64,000 nucleotides of DNA from Tretioscincus oriximinensis (GCA_022410635.1 JAJVDF010000282.1:699174-763173), one strand, 5' to 3'; numbered from the stretch's first letter, positions 48,490 to 58,655 are shown. Notes: a model not told the origin generated them from the letters alone. Numbers and translations: made by a program.

Positions 48490-49273
48490 CTAAAATTACT
48501 ACATAAAAAAACAGGATAAAACTTTGCACCTTCGATGGCTATAGAAGTGAGGCATTTTCACTAGAGTAGGGTTGCCATACNTCCCGGTAAACCGTAACAA
48601 TCCCGGTTTGGGGACTAAAATATAGTCCCCTCCGGGTTTTAAGCTAAAATCCCNGCTTTTTACATTCCCCGATGCTGCATTAGGGAATGTAAAAAGGCGG
48701 GATTTTAAAGGAAAAGCAGCCGTCAGAGCTGACGGCTGCAGCGCGCGCAACACTTTCCGGGGTCCTGGGAGGACCCTTGGAGCGCGCCGTAGCTGCTCCA
48801 ATGCTGGAGGCGGGGTTTCGCCCTGCTCTCAGGCAAAGCCAACTCGCCTCCAGTAGAGCATAAACGCCTGGGTTTCTGACAGGAGGACAGCTCTGTTCTC
48901 CTGTCACACAGTCGTTTTTGCTCCGCTGGAGCTGGCGCGCTTGCCTGAGAGCTGGGAGAAACCCCGCCTCCAGCCAAGGAGCAGCTACGTACGCGTGCGG
49001 ACACACGCTTGTAGTGAGAGCAGAAGAGAGATTCTGCCTGTCTCTACAAGCGTCTGTATGTGTGCATGCNCGCACACATTCGTGTGTGTGTACACGCATG
49101 CATGCACCACCCCACCCCACCTCCGTCCCGATTTTGGGTTGCCAAAATATGGCAACCCTACACTAGAGGCAATTTATAATGCCTGCAAGTACCTTGGGAG
49201 TGGGNTGAGGATAATCATTTATTCATATCTAATAAAGGAGAAGTTTTATACCATTTTTAATGTGGTAAGCTTG
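48490..49273. mobile_element. Old hAT-type MITE split by a younger relative
   Basis: ACAGGATAAAACTTTGCACC at the left and GCAATTTATAATGCCTGCAA at the right are halves of the same family as 51558. They are separated exactly by the insertion below. Confidence 0.65.
48567..49160. mobile_element. 594-base hAT-type element, perfect 8-base duplication
   Basis: It starts TAGGGTTGCCATAC and ends ATATGGCAACCCTA, flanked by CACTAGAG at 48559-48566 and 49161-49168. The interior is GC-rich with internal inverted repeats (GGAGGCGGGGTTTC and GAAACCCCGCCTCC). No transposase frame is evident, so it was moved in trans. Confidence 0.88.
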
Positions 49274-50484
49274 CCCTAGACAACCTAATCAATAAAAGTC
49301 CCTTTTGTTGTCAACCAAGCAACCATTCTGGATTTCTTGCCAACACTTCCGATATGAAAAACTTCCCTCAGCAGTGCAGGTGCATGGAAGTAATTGTCCA
49401 GGTGTGGTGAAGGGCCCTGGGGAGTTCAGGTAAGGTTCTCAAGCACTGTATGAATTTTGCGCCAAGTGCTAACTGCTCATGCGCATAGCGTAGCGCAGTG
49501 GAGCAGCCATCATGCATCAAAGGTGAATAGGATGCGGCCAGCTGCTCTGCACAATCATGCTAGGCCAGCCAAATCTGCAGCAAGCAAAACTGTGCCTGGC
49601 ATGAGTGCNGAAGGCAGTGCTGGGAATGTTCTGGCAGGAAATTTCACTCTGGAACCCCCAAACCTCGAGCATCCAGAGTTCTCCTCACTACAGGTGTCAT
49701 TCCCAGAAGCAGACAAGAAGCAAGGTTGTTTGTGATGTTACATCTGGCCACTGGGTGTTTCCCATACATTGCTGCAGAAGATTCTTGCTTTGTACNAGAG
49801 TGGACAATCTGTCAAAATATATGAGATTCTCACACGATTCCCACCACTAGTGGAAGAAGGGCACTTGGCTCTACTACCCTCTTTGCTCTAAAAGAACCTC
49901 CCCCGTGATGGTTGCCTACACAGCGCCGTGCTGTGAGCATGAGCAGCCTGTGTTCAGCTTGAAATGCGAATGGTGAGAGAAAAGGAAAGAAAACCTTAAC
50001 TGAACACCATAGGGCCCCCTCAATGCATCTACACATTAGCATCCATGCACCAGCACTGTGCTTCAGGTGCCCCACTATGGCAGGTTTCATCAGAGGATGA
50101 ATTGTTCAAGTGAGGGCTTTCTGAAATATTTTGCAAGAAGTGTGAACTCAAAAGTTACCAAGTGTGCTTTGTGTAAAGATGGTGCAAAAGTTGTAACTGT
50201 GAATAGGCTATGTAATTCTGGGGGTTATTCTTGAGATAGGCTGCTATTAAACGGCCAGAAGCATAGGACTGAAAACCAGGTCAACAGGTTTTGAACAGGA
50301 CTGAAAAAGAAAAAAATGTGTTCAAAACCCAATTTTCTCATTTTCAGACCTGAGGACTAGTTAATAGCACATATGTGACTATGCCCTAGTCTTCCTCAGC
50401 CTAGACAATTAGACAACAAGAAACAGCTATGCAAAGCCAAGTGGATATTGAGAGACATATAAAAGGAGGAACTGAATATTCAGT

Positions 50485-50704
50485 CCAGCAAAGGAGCTAG
50501 CAGCACTTTGAGACNAACTTGAGAAAAGTGGTTGGCATAAGCTTTCGTAGACAGGTCTACTTCTTCACATACTTCTTGAGCATCTGAAGAAGTAGACCTG
50601 TCTACGAAAGCTTATGCCAACCACTTTTCTCAAGTTAGTCTCAAAGTTCTGCTAGCTCCTTTGCTGGACTTTCTGCTAGACTAACACGGCTATTTCTCTG
50701 AAAT
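50485..50704 (+). mobile_element. Foldback retroelement with 12-base duplication
   Basis: TGAATATTCAGT flanks it at 50473-50484 and 50705-50716. Long arms surround a GAGCATCTGAAG centre. The right end is ACACGGCTATTTCTCTGAAA. It carries the clearest hammerhead-like core (50584-50619). Confidence 0.82.
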
Positions 50705-51557
50705 TGAATATTCAGTGTTTAAAAAATAACTTTTATTCAGAAAGTATGAGATGTACCTTTATTTTCTTGTCAACTGGTTCTACGGTTGACTATTGTGCAA
50801 TATCATTTGAAATTTCAACCAAAGCCTTAGTATTTTTTAGACTGTAAAGTGGCCTTCAAAGACTAAAGCAAACAATCTACAGCTTTTCTCTTTTTCAGAG
50901 GAATATTATATTAGCACTTTCTTTTTGAATATGAATCTTTTGTCAAAATGTTTATTTTAAATATTGTCAGAAATTGTATTAAGGGAGGGAAAATAAGACT
51001 TATTTGGGAATTGTAAATGGCACCTTTTTATTTCTCTAGATACAGTAGAAAAAAGGATTTTTATGTTTGAACGTAACATTTTATTATAGATAGCTTAGAA
51101 TACATATTTATTTGGTAATCAAGGAGAAAATAAGTCATTCTAACGGTGCCTTCTTGCTTTTTTAAGGCCACTTTTTAAAAAATGTCCAAATGATTATTAT
51201 TTTTCCAGAAACAAAAACAAATTTTATTCCTCTCCATTAAGAACTTCAGATATGCTTTCAGAATGGTGTAGTATCCAAACCCCAACTTTTTTTTCTACTG
51301 TTATCTTGATCTGTTTAGAAGGATTATGGATTCATTTGTGGATCTGTCAGAGCATGTTACTGAAGCAATATTCATTGTTTGAGGAACTTCCAAAATGTTT
51401 AAAATTAAAAAATAAGGGAGAAATATCTGTATCAAAGGACTTTTTATGTGTAAATAAGGAAAATTCAAATTAGGTGCAAAACGTAAAGCGGCAAAGCAAC
51501 AGTTTGTCTTTTACTGGAAAAAAATAACACTGCCTAATGTGTATTTCTATCCTGGGA

Positions 51558-51882
51558 CAGGGTTGCTGCATAAAAACTGGGATAAAACTTTATACCTTTA
51601 ATGGATATAGAATAGGGTTACCACATAAAAATCGGGATAAAACACTTTCCCCCAGATGCTGCAGGAGGCATTATAAGGTGCTTCACCTTGGGAGAAAATT
51701 CCTCTTATATAATCATTAAAGGTGCAAAGTTTTAATCCAGATTTTATGTGGTAACCTTAATATAGAAGAGAGCAATTTTCACCAAGTGCAGCTTATAATG
51801 CCTGCACCACCTGTGAGAGAAATCACTTGTACACGTGCATTAAAAGTGCAAACTTTTATCCCAGTTTTATGTGGTAACCCTA
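51558..51882. mobile_element. Old hAT-type MITE interrupted by a younger copy
   Basis: CAGGGTTGCTGCATAAAAAC at the left and CCCAGTTTTATGTGGTAACC at the right are its ends; the middle continues after the inner element. Confidence 0.72.
51613..51759. mobile_element. Inner hAT MITE, perfect 8-base duplication
   Basis: The 147-base element runs from TAGGGTTACCACATAAAAAT to TTTTATGTGGTAACCTTA. ATATAGAA flanks it at 51605-51612 and 51760-51767. Confidence 0.9.
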
Positions 51883-51934
51883 TATTGTGACTTCATAAGA
51901 AAATGAATATTTTATGTTGCTCTCCCCATTTCAG

Positions 51935-52077
51935 GAACCATGTATGTAACTTTAGTTTTTTACTACCGCATATGTTGCTGGAAAAGTTTTAAGCAATACC
52001 GAGAAGTTGACTACATCCAGCAAACATCCTCAGGTCCTCCATTAAAACTAAATAAATCTCAAGAATATGCCTTCTGA
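51935..52077 (+). other. Candidate alternative terminal exon, product unknown
   Basis: A pyrimidine-rich acceptor ends in TTTCAG at 51929-51934. It is followed by an open frame with ATG at 51940 and TGA at 52075-52077 (45 codons from the ATG), starting MYVTLVFYYRICCW and ending LNKSQEYAF. A strong poly(A) signal follows at 52434. The frame needs one base from an upstream exon, so it is phase-compatible with the WIPF1 exon ending at 42808. I do not recognise the peptide. An open frame this short can arise by chance in a 3' UTR, so it is only a candidate. Confidence 0.25.
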
Positions 52078-52433
52078 AGTCTTAAGAATTAGAATTGTGA
52101 AGTGTTTTGAGTTAAATGAGATGATGTGTAGTTCTTTGCTACTTAAAACCAACATTCACGTAGTATACTGTAATTTAAACTAAGAAATTGTTTCATGAAA
52201 GATTAGCTCACTGAGAAATTACCATAATTCTTCCAATCTAACCCAGAGTAAAGTGTTTTAAGACTGCACCTTTAACGGCAATAATTTCCAGTATGTATTT
52301 TGTATNCCCTTTACCTTTTTAATGTGATTATACAAGCTTATTTGTTTTTTAAAAAACACATATNGTAAAAAAAAAGCTTTGTTATTAACATGCATACCCT
52401 AAAGTACCTGTAAACTCATCTGTCCAAAGCTAC

Positions 52434-52439
52434 AATAAA
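52434..52439 (+). terminator. Poly(A) signal AATAAA
   Basis: The canonical hexamer is followed about 25 bases later by a T/GT-rich downstream element. It most likely ends the longest WIPF1 transcript, or a transcript ending in the candidate exon at 51935. Confidence 0.6.
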
Positions 52440-52699
52440 AATAAAATTGGAGCAGAGATTTTTCAGTTGTATTTGTGTTTTTCTTCTATGTAAAGAATAT
52501 ATGACACACAAAACTGTTTTTTCGCTCTTGATCCTACATTAGCTCTAAGACTGTGATCAGACAGGACTGTAATTGGTCAACTTTTGAAGAAAAACTTCAG
52601 AAAGTGTATGTCAGTTATGAGAAATCTACCTCTTTTCCCCACAGCATCTTACTTTAGCCCAGAGCCATTATGCTTTAAAGGAGCCATGGGAAGCGTCCA

Positions 52700-53040
52700 C
52701 TTAAACACAGGGTATGGAAATGTCAAAAAGTGAAGGAATGTTGGGAGAAAGTGAAAAGAGAAATATATTCCCATTGCAGTTAAGAATAACAAATAAAATG
52801 GCAATATTACATGGTGATTTGGATACAGTTATGCCTGTAATGGTGAGGGGTGCTATAGATAAAATAATTTCATGTGCTCAGATGGCTATAGTAAATGGGT
52901 GGAAAGGTAGAGCATTATGGAAGATACAATGTGTGAACTGCAATGTGATTGCAACTGNAATTTCTAACTACAGAATAAAAAANTTGGGAAATGCTTGAAA
53001 AGGAAATAAAAACAAAAATGGTGGATAGAAAATATATATA
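52700..53040 (+). mobile_element. LINE fragment, possibly L1-like
   Basis: A 94-codon open frame (ITNKMAILHGDLDTVMPVMV) has no firm family. The nucleotide sequence matches 27940-28200. Its 3' tail is missing. Confidence 0.4.
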
Positions 53041-53119
53041 AACAGTATCTCAAGGTGGGAAGAAAAACAGCATTTCTTCAGCCAAGAGCCAGGTGTGTTT
53101 TCAAGGATCTTCGAAAATA

Positions 53120-53450
53120 ATAAAGTGATGGTGACTGATGCACCGCAAGGGGGAGATTCCTTAGTCTGGTGGCAACCACTGAGAAGACCCTGCCCCGGGT
53201 TCCCACTCCATTTGCTATTCAGAGGGATGGTACAACTAGGAGGGCCTTCCCTGCAGATCTTAAGACATGGGCAAGTTGAAATGGGAAAGTCAACACCTTC
53301 AATTGGTCTTGGTAGCAGACTAGCAGCCAGTGCAGCTCTTTCAAGACTGGCATGATGTGTGTGGAGTCAGTCATGACATTCTGAAGATAAGCCACAGACA
53401 AAAATAACTCCCCATGTTTGTCCTGTAATCCAGGTGTTCCTGACGCAAGC
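53120..53450 (-). mobile_element. Old L2-like LINE fragment
   Basis: The minus strand reads MPVLKELHWLLVCY, LKVLTF and LRSAGKALLVVPS, a decayed version of the ORF2 C-terminal region in the neighbouring element. Confidence 0.75.
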
Positions 53451-53525
53451 AATTAATTCCATTGGAGATTTATTCCACAGTATTGTTTTATAATCACTAT
53501 TCCCACCCATCAACTTGAAAAAACA

Positions 53526-55375
53526 TCAGATTTATTTATTTATTTTTATTTTATTTAAAGATTTTTACCCCGCCCTTCCCCCCGAAGGTGTCCAGGGCGG
53601 CTTACAAAAGTTAAAAATTCAGGTCGTCATGACCTTCACAACATTAAAACCATAAAAGAAACACAAGAATTTAAAATGTCGTCCTCTGATGGGGGAGCTA
53701 ACCCGAAAAGGCCCGGGTGAAGAGACAGGTCTTTACCAGGCGCCGAAAAGATTGTAAAGATGGCGCCAGGCGTGCTTCCGGGGGGAGGCCATTCCATAGT
53801 ATCGGGGCCACCACCGAGAAAGCTCTTCCCCGCGCCCCCGCCCCCCTTATCCTAGAGCAGGAGGGGACGACTAGAAGGCCCTCTCCTTCTGATCGCAGNG
53901 ACCGGGCGGGACTATATGGGAAAAGACGTTCCCTCAAGTATTCAGGACCCAAACCGTTTAGGGCTTTATACGTCAGTATAAGCACCTTGAATTGGGCTCG
54001 GTAGCGAATAGGTAGCCAGTGCAGTTCTTTGAGGACCGGCGTGATGGACGTCCGGCCAGACACACCCGACAGCAGACGAGCTGCTGCATTCTGCACTAGC
54101 TCCAGCCTCCGAACCGTCTTCAAGGGAAGCCCCACGTAGAGTGCATTGCAGTAGTCTAATCTGGAGGTTACCAGAGCATGAAGAACCGTGGCCAAAGACC
54201 CCCTGTCCAGGAACGGCCGCAACTGGCGGACCAGTCGTAAGTAGGAAAATGCCGTTCTAGCTGTCGCTGCCACCTGACCTTCCAGTGACAGTGACGAGTC
54301 AAGAAGGACACCCAGATCACATACCTGTTCCTTCTGGAGCAAACCTGCTCCGTCAAGAACCGGAAGTCTATCAAGTTTCTGGACACGGGATCCCTTAACC
54401 AATAGCACTTCCGTCTTGTCAGGGTTCAGCCTCAGTTTGTTAGATCCCATCCAGCCCTTGATCGCCTCCAGGCAGCGGTCCAGCACCGCCACCGCCTCAC
54501 CTGATTCCGATGGCATGGCGAGATAGAGCTGGGTGTCATCAGCATATTGATGGCACCCTACTCCAAACCGCCTGATGACCTCACCCAGCGGCTTCATGTA
54601 GATGTTAAAGAGCATGGGAGACAGGATCGAACCCTGAGGCACTCCACACGAGAGCACCCAGGGTGTTGATACGCAGTCCCCCATTGCTATCTTCTGGAGT
54701 CGTCCCCGGAGGTAGGAAGAGAACCACTGCAGGACAGTACCTCCCAGTCCCAGCCCCCGAAGACGCTCCAGAAGGATACCATGGTCGATGGTATCAAAAG
54801 CCGCTGAGAGATCCAGGAGTATCAACAGGGACCCAGTGCCCCTGTCTCTCTCCTGGAGTAGGTCATCCATCAGGGCGACCAAGGCTGTCTCGGTGCCGAA
54901 CCCCCCCCCTGAAGCCGGATTGACAAGGATCTAGATAATCAGCTTCTTCCAAGCGAGCCTGCAGCTGGGCGGCCACCACCCTTTCCAAGACCTTGCCCAG
55001 GTATGGTATATTCGCCACCGGGNGGTAGTTATTCAGGACCTCCGGATCCAGGGAAGCCCTCTTGAGGAGGGGGCGAATCAGCGCCTCTTTCAAAGCCACC
55101 GGGACCTCCCCCTCCCGCAAGGAGGCGTTGACAATTCCCTGGATCCAACCGGCCAGACCGCCCCTGCTGGCCTTAACCAACCAAGAGGGGCAAGGATCAA
55201 GGGGACAGGTGGTAGGCCTCCCATCCATCAGCAGCTTGTCCACCTCTTCAGGACCCAACAACCGAAACTGATCCCATACAACAGGACCAGACGTTGCACT
55301 GGACACCTCCCTTCGATCACTGCTCAACGTGGAGTCCAATTCCGTCCGAATCTGAGCGACTTAGGAGGATTTTTA
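53526..55375 (-). mobile_element. L2/CR1-clade LINE with reverse transcriptase, frameshifted
   Basis: The minus strand carries most of an RT domain. DPCQSGFRGG and the region before it lie at 54863-55339. LDLSAAFDTIDHGILLERL, GVPQGSILSPMLFNIYM and the catalytic YADDTQLYL lie in the next frame (53698-54882), followed by ITPVLKELHWLPIRYRAQFK and FSVVAPILWNGLPPEARLA. The two frames meet at a run of nine or more C near 54901-54909. The 3' UTR ends in GGGCGGGGTAAAAAT and (AAAT)n. The 5' part, including the endonuclease, is absent. L2 versus CR1 is judged by motif style only. Confidence 0.88.
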
Positions 55376-55379
55376 ACTA

Positions 55380-55976
55380 GAATAGGAAAAAAGGGAATTG
55401 TAATAAATGGACCATCCTCACAATTGAGAGAAATAAAAAAATGTAAACTTGTTAGGTTCAGTATTGTAACCTGGTTTTTTAATTCTAGTGCTTTTAAAAT
55501 CTAGTGGGCCTCATGCTGGACTATAAATAAGCGTTTGTACTGAATTCAGATGAGGCTTTCTAACTGGAAAAGAGGAAGTTGTTGTAGCACATTATTTTGT
55601 TACAAGCTTCACCTGCAGGCAAACATAACCTAAATCCCCCATATGTTAAATCCGGTTTGCAACAACAGTATAGCAACTATTGTATCTTTAACTATTTAAA
55701 GGGAAAAAAAACAGGGTTACTACAGTAGGCAGTTATATAGCATAGTAAAAAAGATACCAGAAAAGACCACCCTATTTACATACAGGACAAGAGGCGCGTG
55801 AGAGATAGCAGATAAAAAGGGAAGTGAAACAACTCTATTAAGTAAGACGAACCAAGACAAGGCGACTCAACTACTCCGAATTATTTCCAGGGGATTTAAA
55901 ACAAAATCCCGTTTAACGAGAGGTTCAGGAGGAAAAGAGGCAGGAGGAGGATAAGGGTGGGAGTTATTCCAGGGTT
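55380..55976. other. Intergenic stretch, nothing recognised
   Basis: AT-rich DNA between the LINE and the MITE cluster. Confidence 0.4.
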
Positions 55977-56150
55977 CTGTCCCCACACTGGAACACTATT
56001 TCAGAACAGAGCTCTTGGCCACCCACACATGCCAGTGTAGGCTATGGCAGGCCCCATTCGGGGCCTGCCATAGCCTATACTAGCATGAAGATGGCAGGTT
56101 CCTATTCCTAGATAGAGCCCAGAATAAAACTTAGTGTGGGGACACAGCCC
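55977..56150. mobile_element. Harbinger-like MITE, cluster copy 1
   Basis: AGGGTTCTGTCCCCACACTG is inverted at the right as TAGTGTGGGGACACAGCCCT. The centre is GGCAGGCCCCATTCGGGGCC, a perfect palindrome at its core. Confidence 0.72.
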
Positions 56151-56159
56151 TGCTTGCCT

Positions 56160-56304
56160 AAGACTTTAATCCTTTTCACTGAGGCTTTTCATGGGACAGC
56201 ACTTGGCCACCCATTCGGGGCCTGCCATAGCCTACACTAGCATGCAGGTGGCAGGCACCTATTCCGAGATATGGCTCACAATAAGGCTGAGTGGGGGACA
56301 GGAT
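56160..56304. mobile_element. Harbinger-like MITE, cluster copy 2, internally deleted
   Basis: CACTTGGCCACCCATTCGGG joins directly to GCCTGCCATAGCCTACACTA, so the left half of the palindrome is shortened. It ends in GAGTGGGGGACAGG. Confidence 0.65.
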
Positions 56305-56311
56305 ATGTGTG

Positions 56312-56491
56312 TGGCCCTGTGCTCACTGAGCCTTNTTCTAGGTCATACCTCAGTACAGAGCTTGCCCATCCACAGGCCAGTATAGACTATGGCAAGCCTT
56401 ATTCGGGGCCTGCCATAGCCTACACTAGCGTGTAGACGGCAGGCTACTCTTCCAAGATATAGGCCAGAATAAGGCTCAACGGGGGCAGGAC
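56312..56491. mobile_element. Harbinger-like MITE, cluster copy 3, next to the CpG island
   Basis: GGCCCTGTGCTCACTGAGCC at the left and AATAAGGCTCAACGGGGGCA at the right surround the CAGGCCAGTATAGACTATGG core. It ends about 20 bases from the YY1-like site. Confidence 0.7.
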
Positions 56492-56511
56492 CCGTGTGCG
56501 TCTTTCTGCCC

Positions 56512-56522
56512 GCCGCCATTTT
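56512..56522 (-). promoter_or_regulatory. YY1-like site
   Basis: GCCGCCATTTT on the + strand is the reverse complement of the YY1 consensus AAAATGGCGGC. It sits at the upstream edge of the CpG island, about 20 bases from the end of a MITE. YY1 motifs close to start sites are common in CpG promoters. Confidence 0.5.
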
Positions 56523-56569
56523 AGGCCGCGCCGCCGCTCTAGTGATGAACTCGCCGCCCTCAGACGCTT

Positions 56570-56579
56570 GGGGCGGGGC
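56570..56579 (+). promoter_or_regulatory. Sp1-type GC box
   Basis: GGGGCGGGGC matches the GC-box consensus, about 50 bases downstream of the YY1-like site in the island. Confidence 0.45.
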
Positions 56580-56744
56580 CTCGCGGTGCAAACCCGCCTC
56601 TGCGGCTTGCTGGGTCCCATACCCGGGTCTCTCTCCTTCCCACGTTCAGCTGTTTCCCTTTTGGCCAGAACACCACGACGACGACCGTCGAAGGCCAGCG
56701 GGTGGCGATGCCGCACTTGTTTTCCCTGCCGCTGCAGGGGGGGT

Positions 56745-56772
56745 GACGACGACGACGGCGGCGGCGGCGGCG
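56745..56772 (+). repeat. GAC/GGC triplet repeat in the CpG island
   Basis: Four GAC units are followed by a run of about five GGC units, then GAC and GAG. If transcription starts upstream, this lies in the GPR155 5' UTR or first intron. Such GC triplets are prone to length change and to strong RNA structure. Confidence 0.7.
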
Positions 56773-57204
56773 ACGAGGCGGGAAGATAAACAAGGCGGCC
56801 GCCGCGTCTTCTGGGCTGCCCCGCTCGTTCCCCTCACAGCCACGCCGTGCGCGCGAGAGCAGCAGCAGCAGCAAGGGACGGCGGCAGCAGCCAGGTGGGA
56901 ATGGGGGTGGGCTGAGGTCGGGGGGTTCACTGTTCGGGGCCTGGGAGCCAAAGCCGCCTCCTGCAGCCGCCCGCCCTGCCGCCAGTAGCTTCCCAAAGTG
57001 AATGAAACCGCCGCATCCACAGCAACCCCGTCGGGGAGGAGGCAAGTAAGGAGGGAGGCACGAGAGGGACTCGGGGCTCCCTCCGGCCCCTGGGGCCCTC
57101 AGGTCTGGGGCGGCGGCGCGTTTGCCCTCACCGCAAAGCGTTCCCCGCCTCCCCGTAATTGGTTACCTCCCAGTTTCCCCCCTCGTGCGGGGCTTCGTTT
57201 TGCA

Positions 57205-57706
57205 CGACAGCTGGTTATTTGGATAGATCCTGCCCGACAGCTGCCCGCACGGAGACCTTCGGGTATAGGGCGGGCGCATAAGTATAAATAAATATTATCT
57301 CCTTTTCCCTTCGGTTGTCAGGAAGGGGTGGGTGGGGGGGGGGGTTTCCCTCAGGTTGGCATCCGCAGACGGCGAGGAGTTCGCATGCCAAGCCAAGCCA
57401 AGCCCCGCAACCTGCTCCTGAAACCGGCTGCGGGACTGACTCCTGGCGCGGGCGAGATTTGACCCTTCGCTTTAATCAGTTAAGCGTCAGCAGAGCCAGG
57501 TGTTGGCTGGCAGGCGCGTCAGGGCCACACCTTGCCTATGGGCGCGTCCCCACGTCCCTTATTTATTCCACGATGATTGGATATTTCTCAATTAAGCATG
57601 GATGTTCTGGAGTAAACCCTTCCCCATCCCCATAGTACTTTATTGTGGAATATCCAGTTATAGTGAAATAAATAAGGGATGGGGGACGGGGGGGGGGGCA
57701 GACTTA
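57205..57706. other. GC-rich shore of the CpG island
   Basis: G runs and simple sequence; no exon is supported. Probably the start of GPR155 intron 1. Confidence 0.4.
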
Positions 57707-57973
57707 GGCCCTGTCCCCACTGAGCCTTATTCCGGTTTATATCTCTGGTCAGGGCTTGGCCATGCAAGTCCTCCTATCCAGAGCTACAGTCCAGAATTTG
57801 GCTTCGTAGGGACAGTGCCTAGATCTCAGAATTGGAACCTGCCATCTACATGCTAGTGTAGACTATGGCAGGCCCCGAATGGGGCCTGCCATAGTCTACA
57901 CTGGTATGTGGGTGGCTATGCTCTGTACTGAGGTACAACACATCATAAGGCTCAGTGGGGAACAAGTTCGGCT
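57707..57973. mobile_element. Harbinger-like MITE downstream of the CpG island
   Basis: GGCCCTGTCCCCACTGAGCC follows TTA at 57704-57706. The centre GGCAGGCCCCGAATGGGGCC is palindromic. The right terminus is worn after CTCAGTGGGG. Confidence 0.72.
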
Positions 57974-58179
57974 TTTAAAGGAGCTTGAGGACACATGGAG
58001 GCTTCAGCGGTTATAAAATACACAACCACATCAGGAATTAATGTGCTGCTTAATTTTTTTAAATAAATCCCCGTCAAAACTGCAGGTGTGTACATGTTAG
58101 ATAATGTGGCCCTGGTCACACATTTGCTTTTGAACCTTCAGTCCTGAAAAATGAAGAGGAGGAGGGGGAGTTGGTTTCT

Positions 58180-58410
58180 GTACTCCGCATTTCTCAACGC
58201 AAAGGGAATCAAAGTGGCTTACATAACCTTCTGTTCTTCTCTTCACAACAGGCACCTTGTGAAGTAGATGGGGCTGAGAGAGCTCCAAAGAACTGTGATT
58301 AGCCCAAGGTCACCCAGCTGGGTTTTTTTTGTGGAGAAGTGCAGAATGGAACCTGGAGACATCTACATTAGAGACTGACACTCTAACCACTATACCAGAC
58401 TGGCTCAAAT
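58180..58410 (-). mobile_element. tRNA-derived SINE (type S1), intact, antisense
   Basis: It runs from TCTGTACTCCGCATTTCTCA through ACAGGCACCTTGTGAAGTAG to CTCTAACCACTATACCAGAC, the reverse of a tRNA-like head (GTATAGTGGTTAGAG). Confidence 0.85.
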
Positions 58411-58584
58411 GAGCTTAATCTGGATTTTTTTCTGGACTAAACCAGATTCTTTGGGACTAAAGAAAGAGAATTAAGGAAAAAGTGGCAGATAGAGAACAGG
58501 GCTGTTTCCATGATCACACTTTGACACAAACTTTTAATCCATATTTAGTCCTGAAGAACTGAGTTAAGCCAAGAAAATCTAGCA

Positions 58585-58655
58585 CGGGGGCCTTGTAGCA
58601 CTTTAGAGACTAACAAGAAAAAGACAGGTACCATGAGCTTCCATTGACAAGTATA
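58585..58655 (-). mobile_element. Foldback retroelement, arm fragment
   Basis: GGGGGCCTTGTAGCACTTTA and GAGACTAACAAGAAAAAGAC match one arm of the family. Confidence 0.55.

Larger units (their letters stand above)
44680..52455 (+). other. WIPF1: Probable WIPF1 3' UTR and downstream DNA
   Basis: No further convincing coding exon follows the WIPF1 stop. The interval is AT-rich and carries inserted repeats: CR1 at 45280, hAT-type MITEs at 45712, 48490-49273 and 51558-51882, and a foldback element at 50485. It ends with the first strong poly(A) signal I see (52434) plus a T/GT-rich stretch. The 3' UTR could reach 7.8 kb if unspliced. Earlier AATAAA-like motifs, such as one near 46899, could give shorter forms. 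The segment 50.72-51.54 kb is unique-looking AT-rich DNA. Confidence 0.5.
56490..57200 (+). promoter_or_regulatory. GPR155: CpG island, probable GPR155 promoter and first non-coding exon
   Basis: GC- and CpG-rich DNA here contrasts sharply with the AT-rich surroundings. It includes a GCCGCCATTTT motif, a GC box, and GAC and GGC triplet runs. It lies about 4.2 kb upstream of the first GPR155 coding exon on the same strand, where a 5' non-coding exon is expected. Possible donors are CAG/GTGGGA (exon end at 56894) and CAA/GTAAGG (exon end at 57045). I cannot choose between them. The long open frames on both strands here are by-products of GC content. Confidence 0.7.

Noticed and set aside
52434..52439. 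Proof that the whole 7.8 kb is WIPF1 3' UTR
   Set aside because: Only a signal is seen; earlier sites or a separate terminal exon are equally possible without RNA data.
53698..55339. LINE ORF as a host gene
   Set aside because: The RT motifs, 5' truncation and (AAAT)n tail mark it as a retrotransposon.
56444..57045. Long open frames on both strands of the CpG island
   Set aside because: GC-rich DNA lacks stop codons; the products are low-complexity Arg/Pro/Ala strings.
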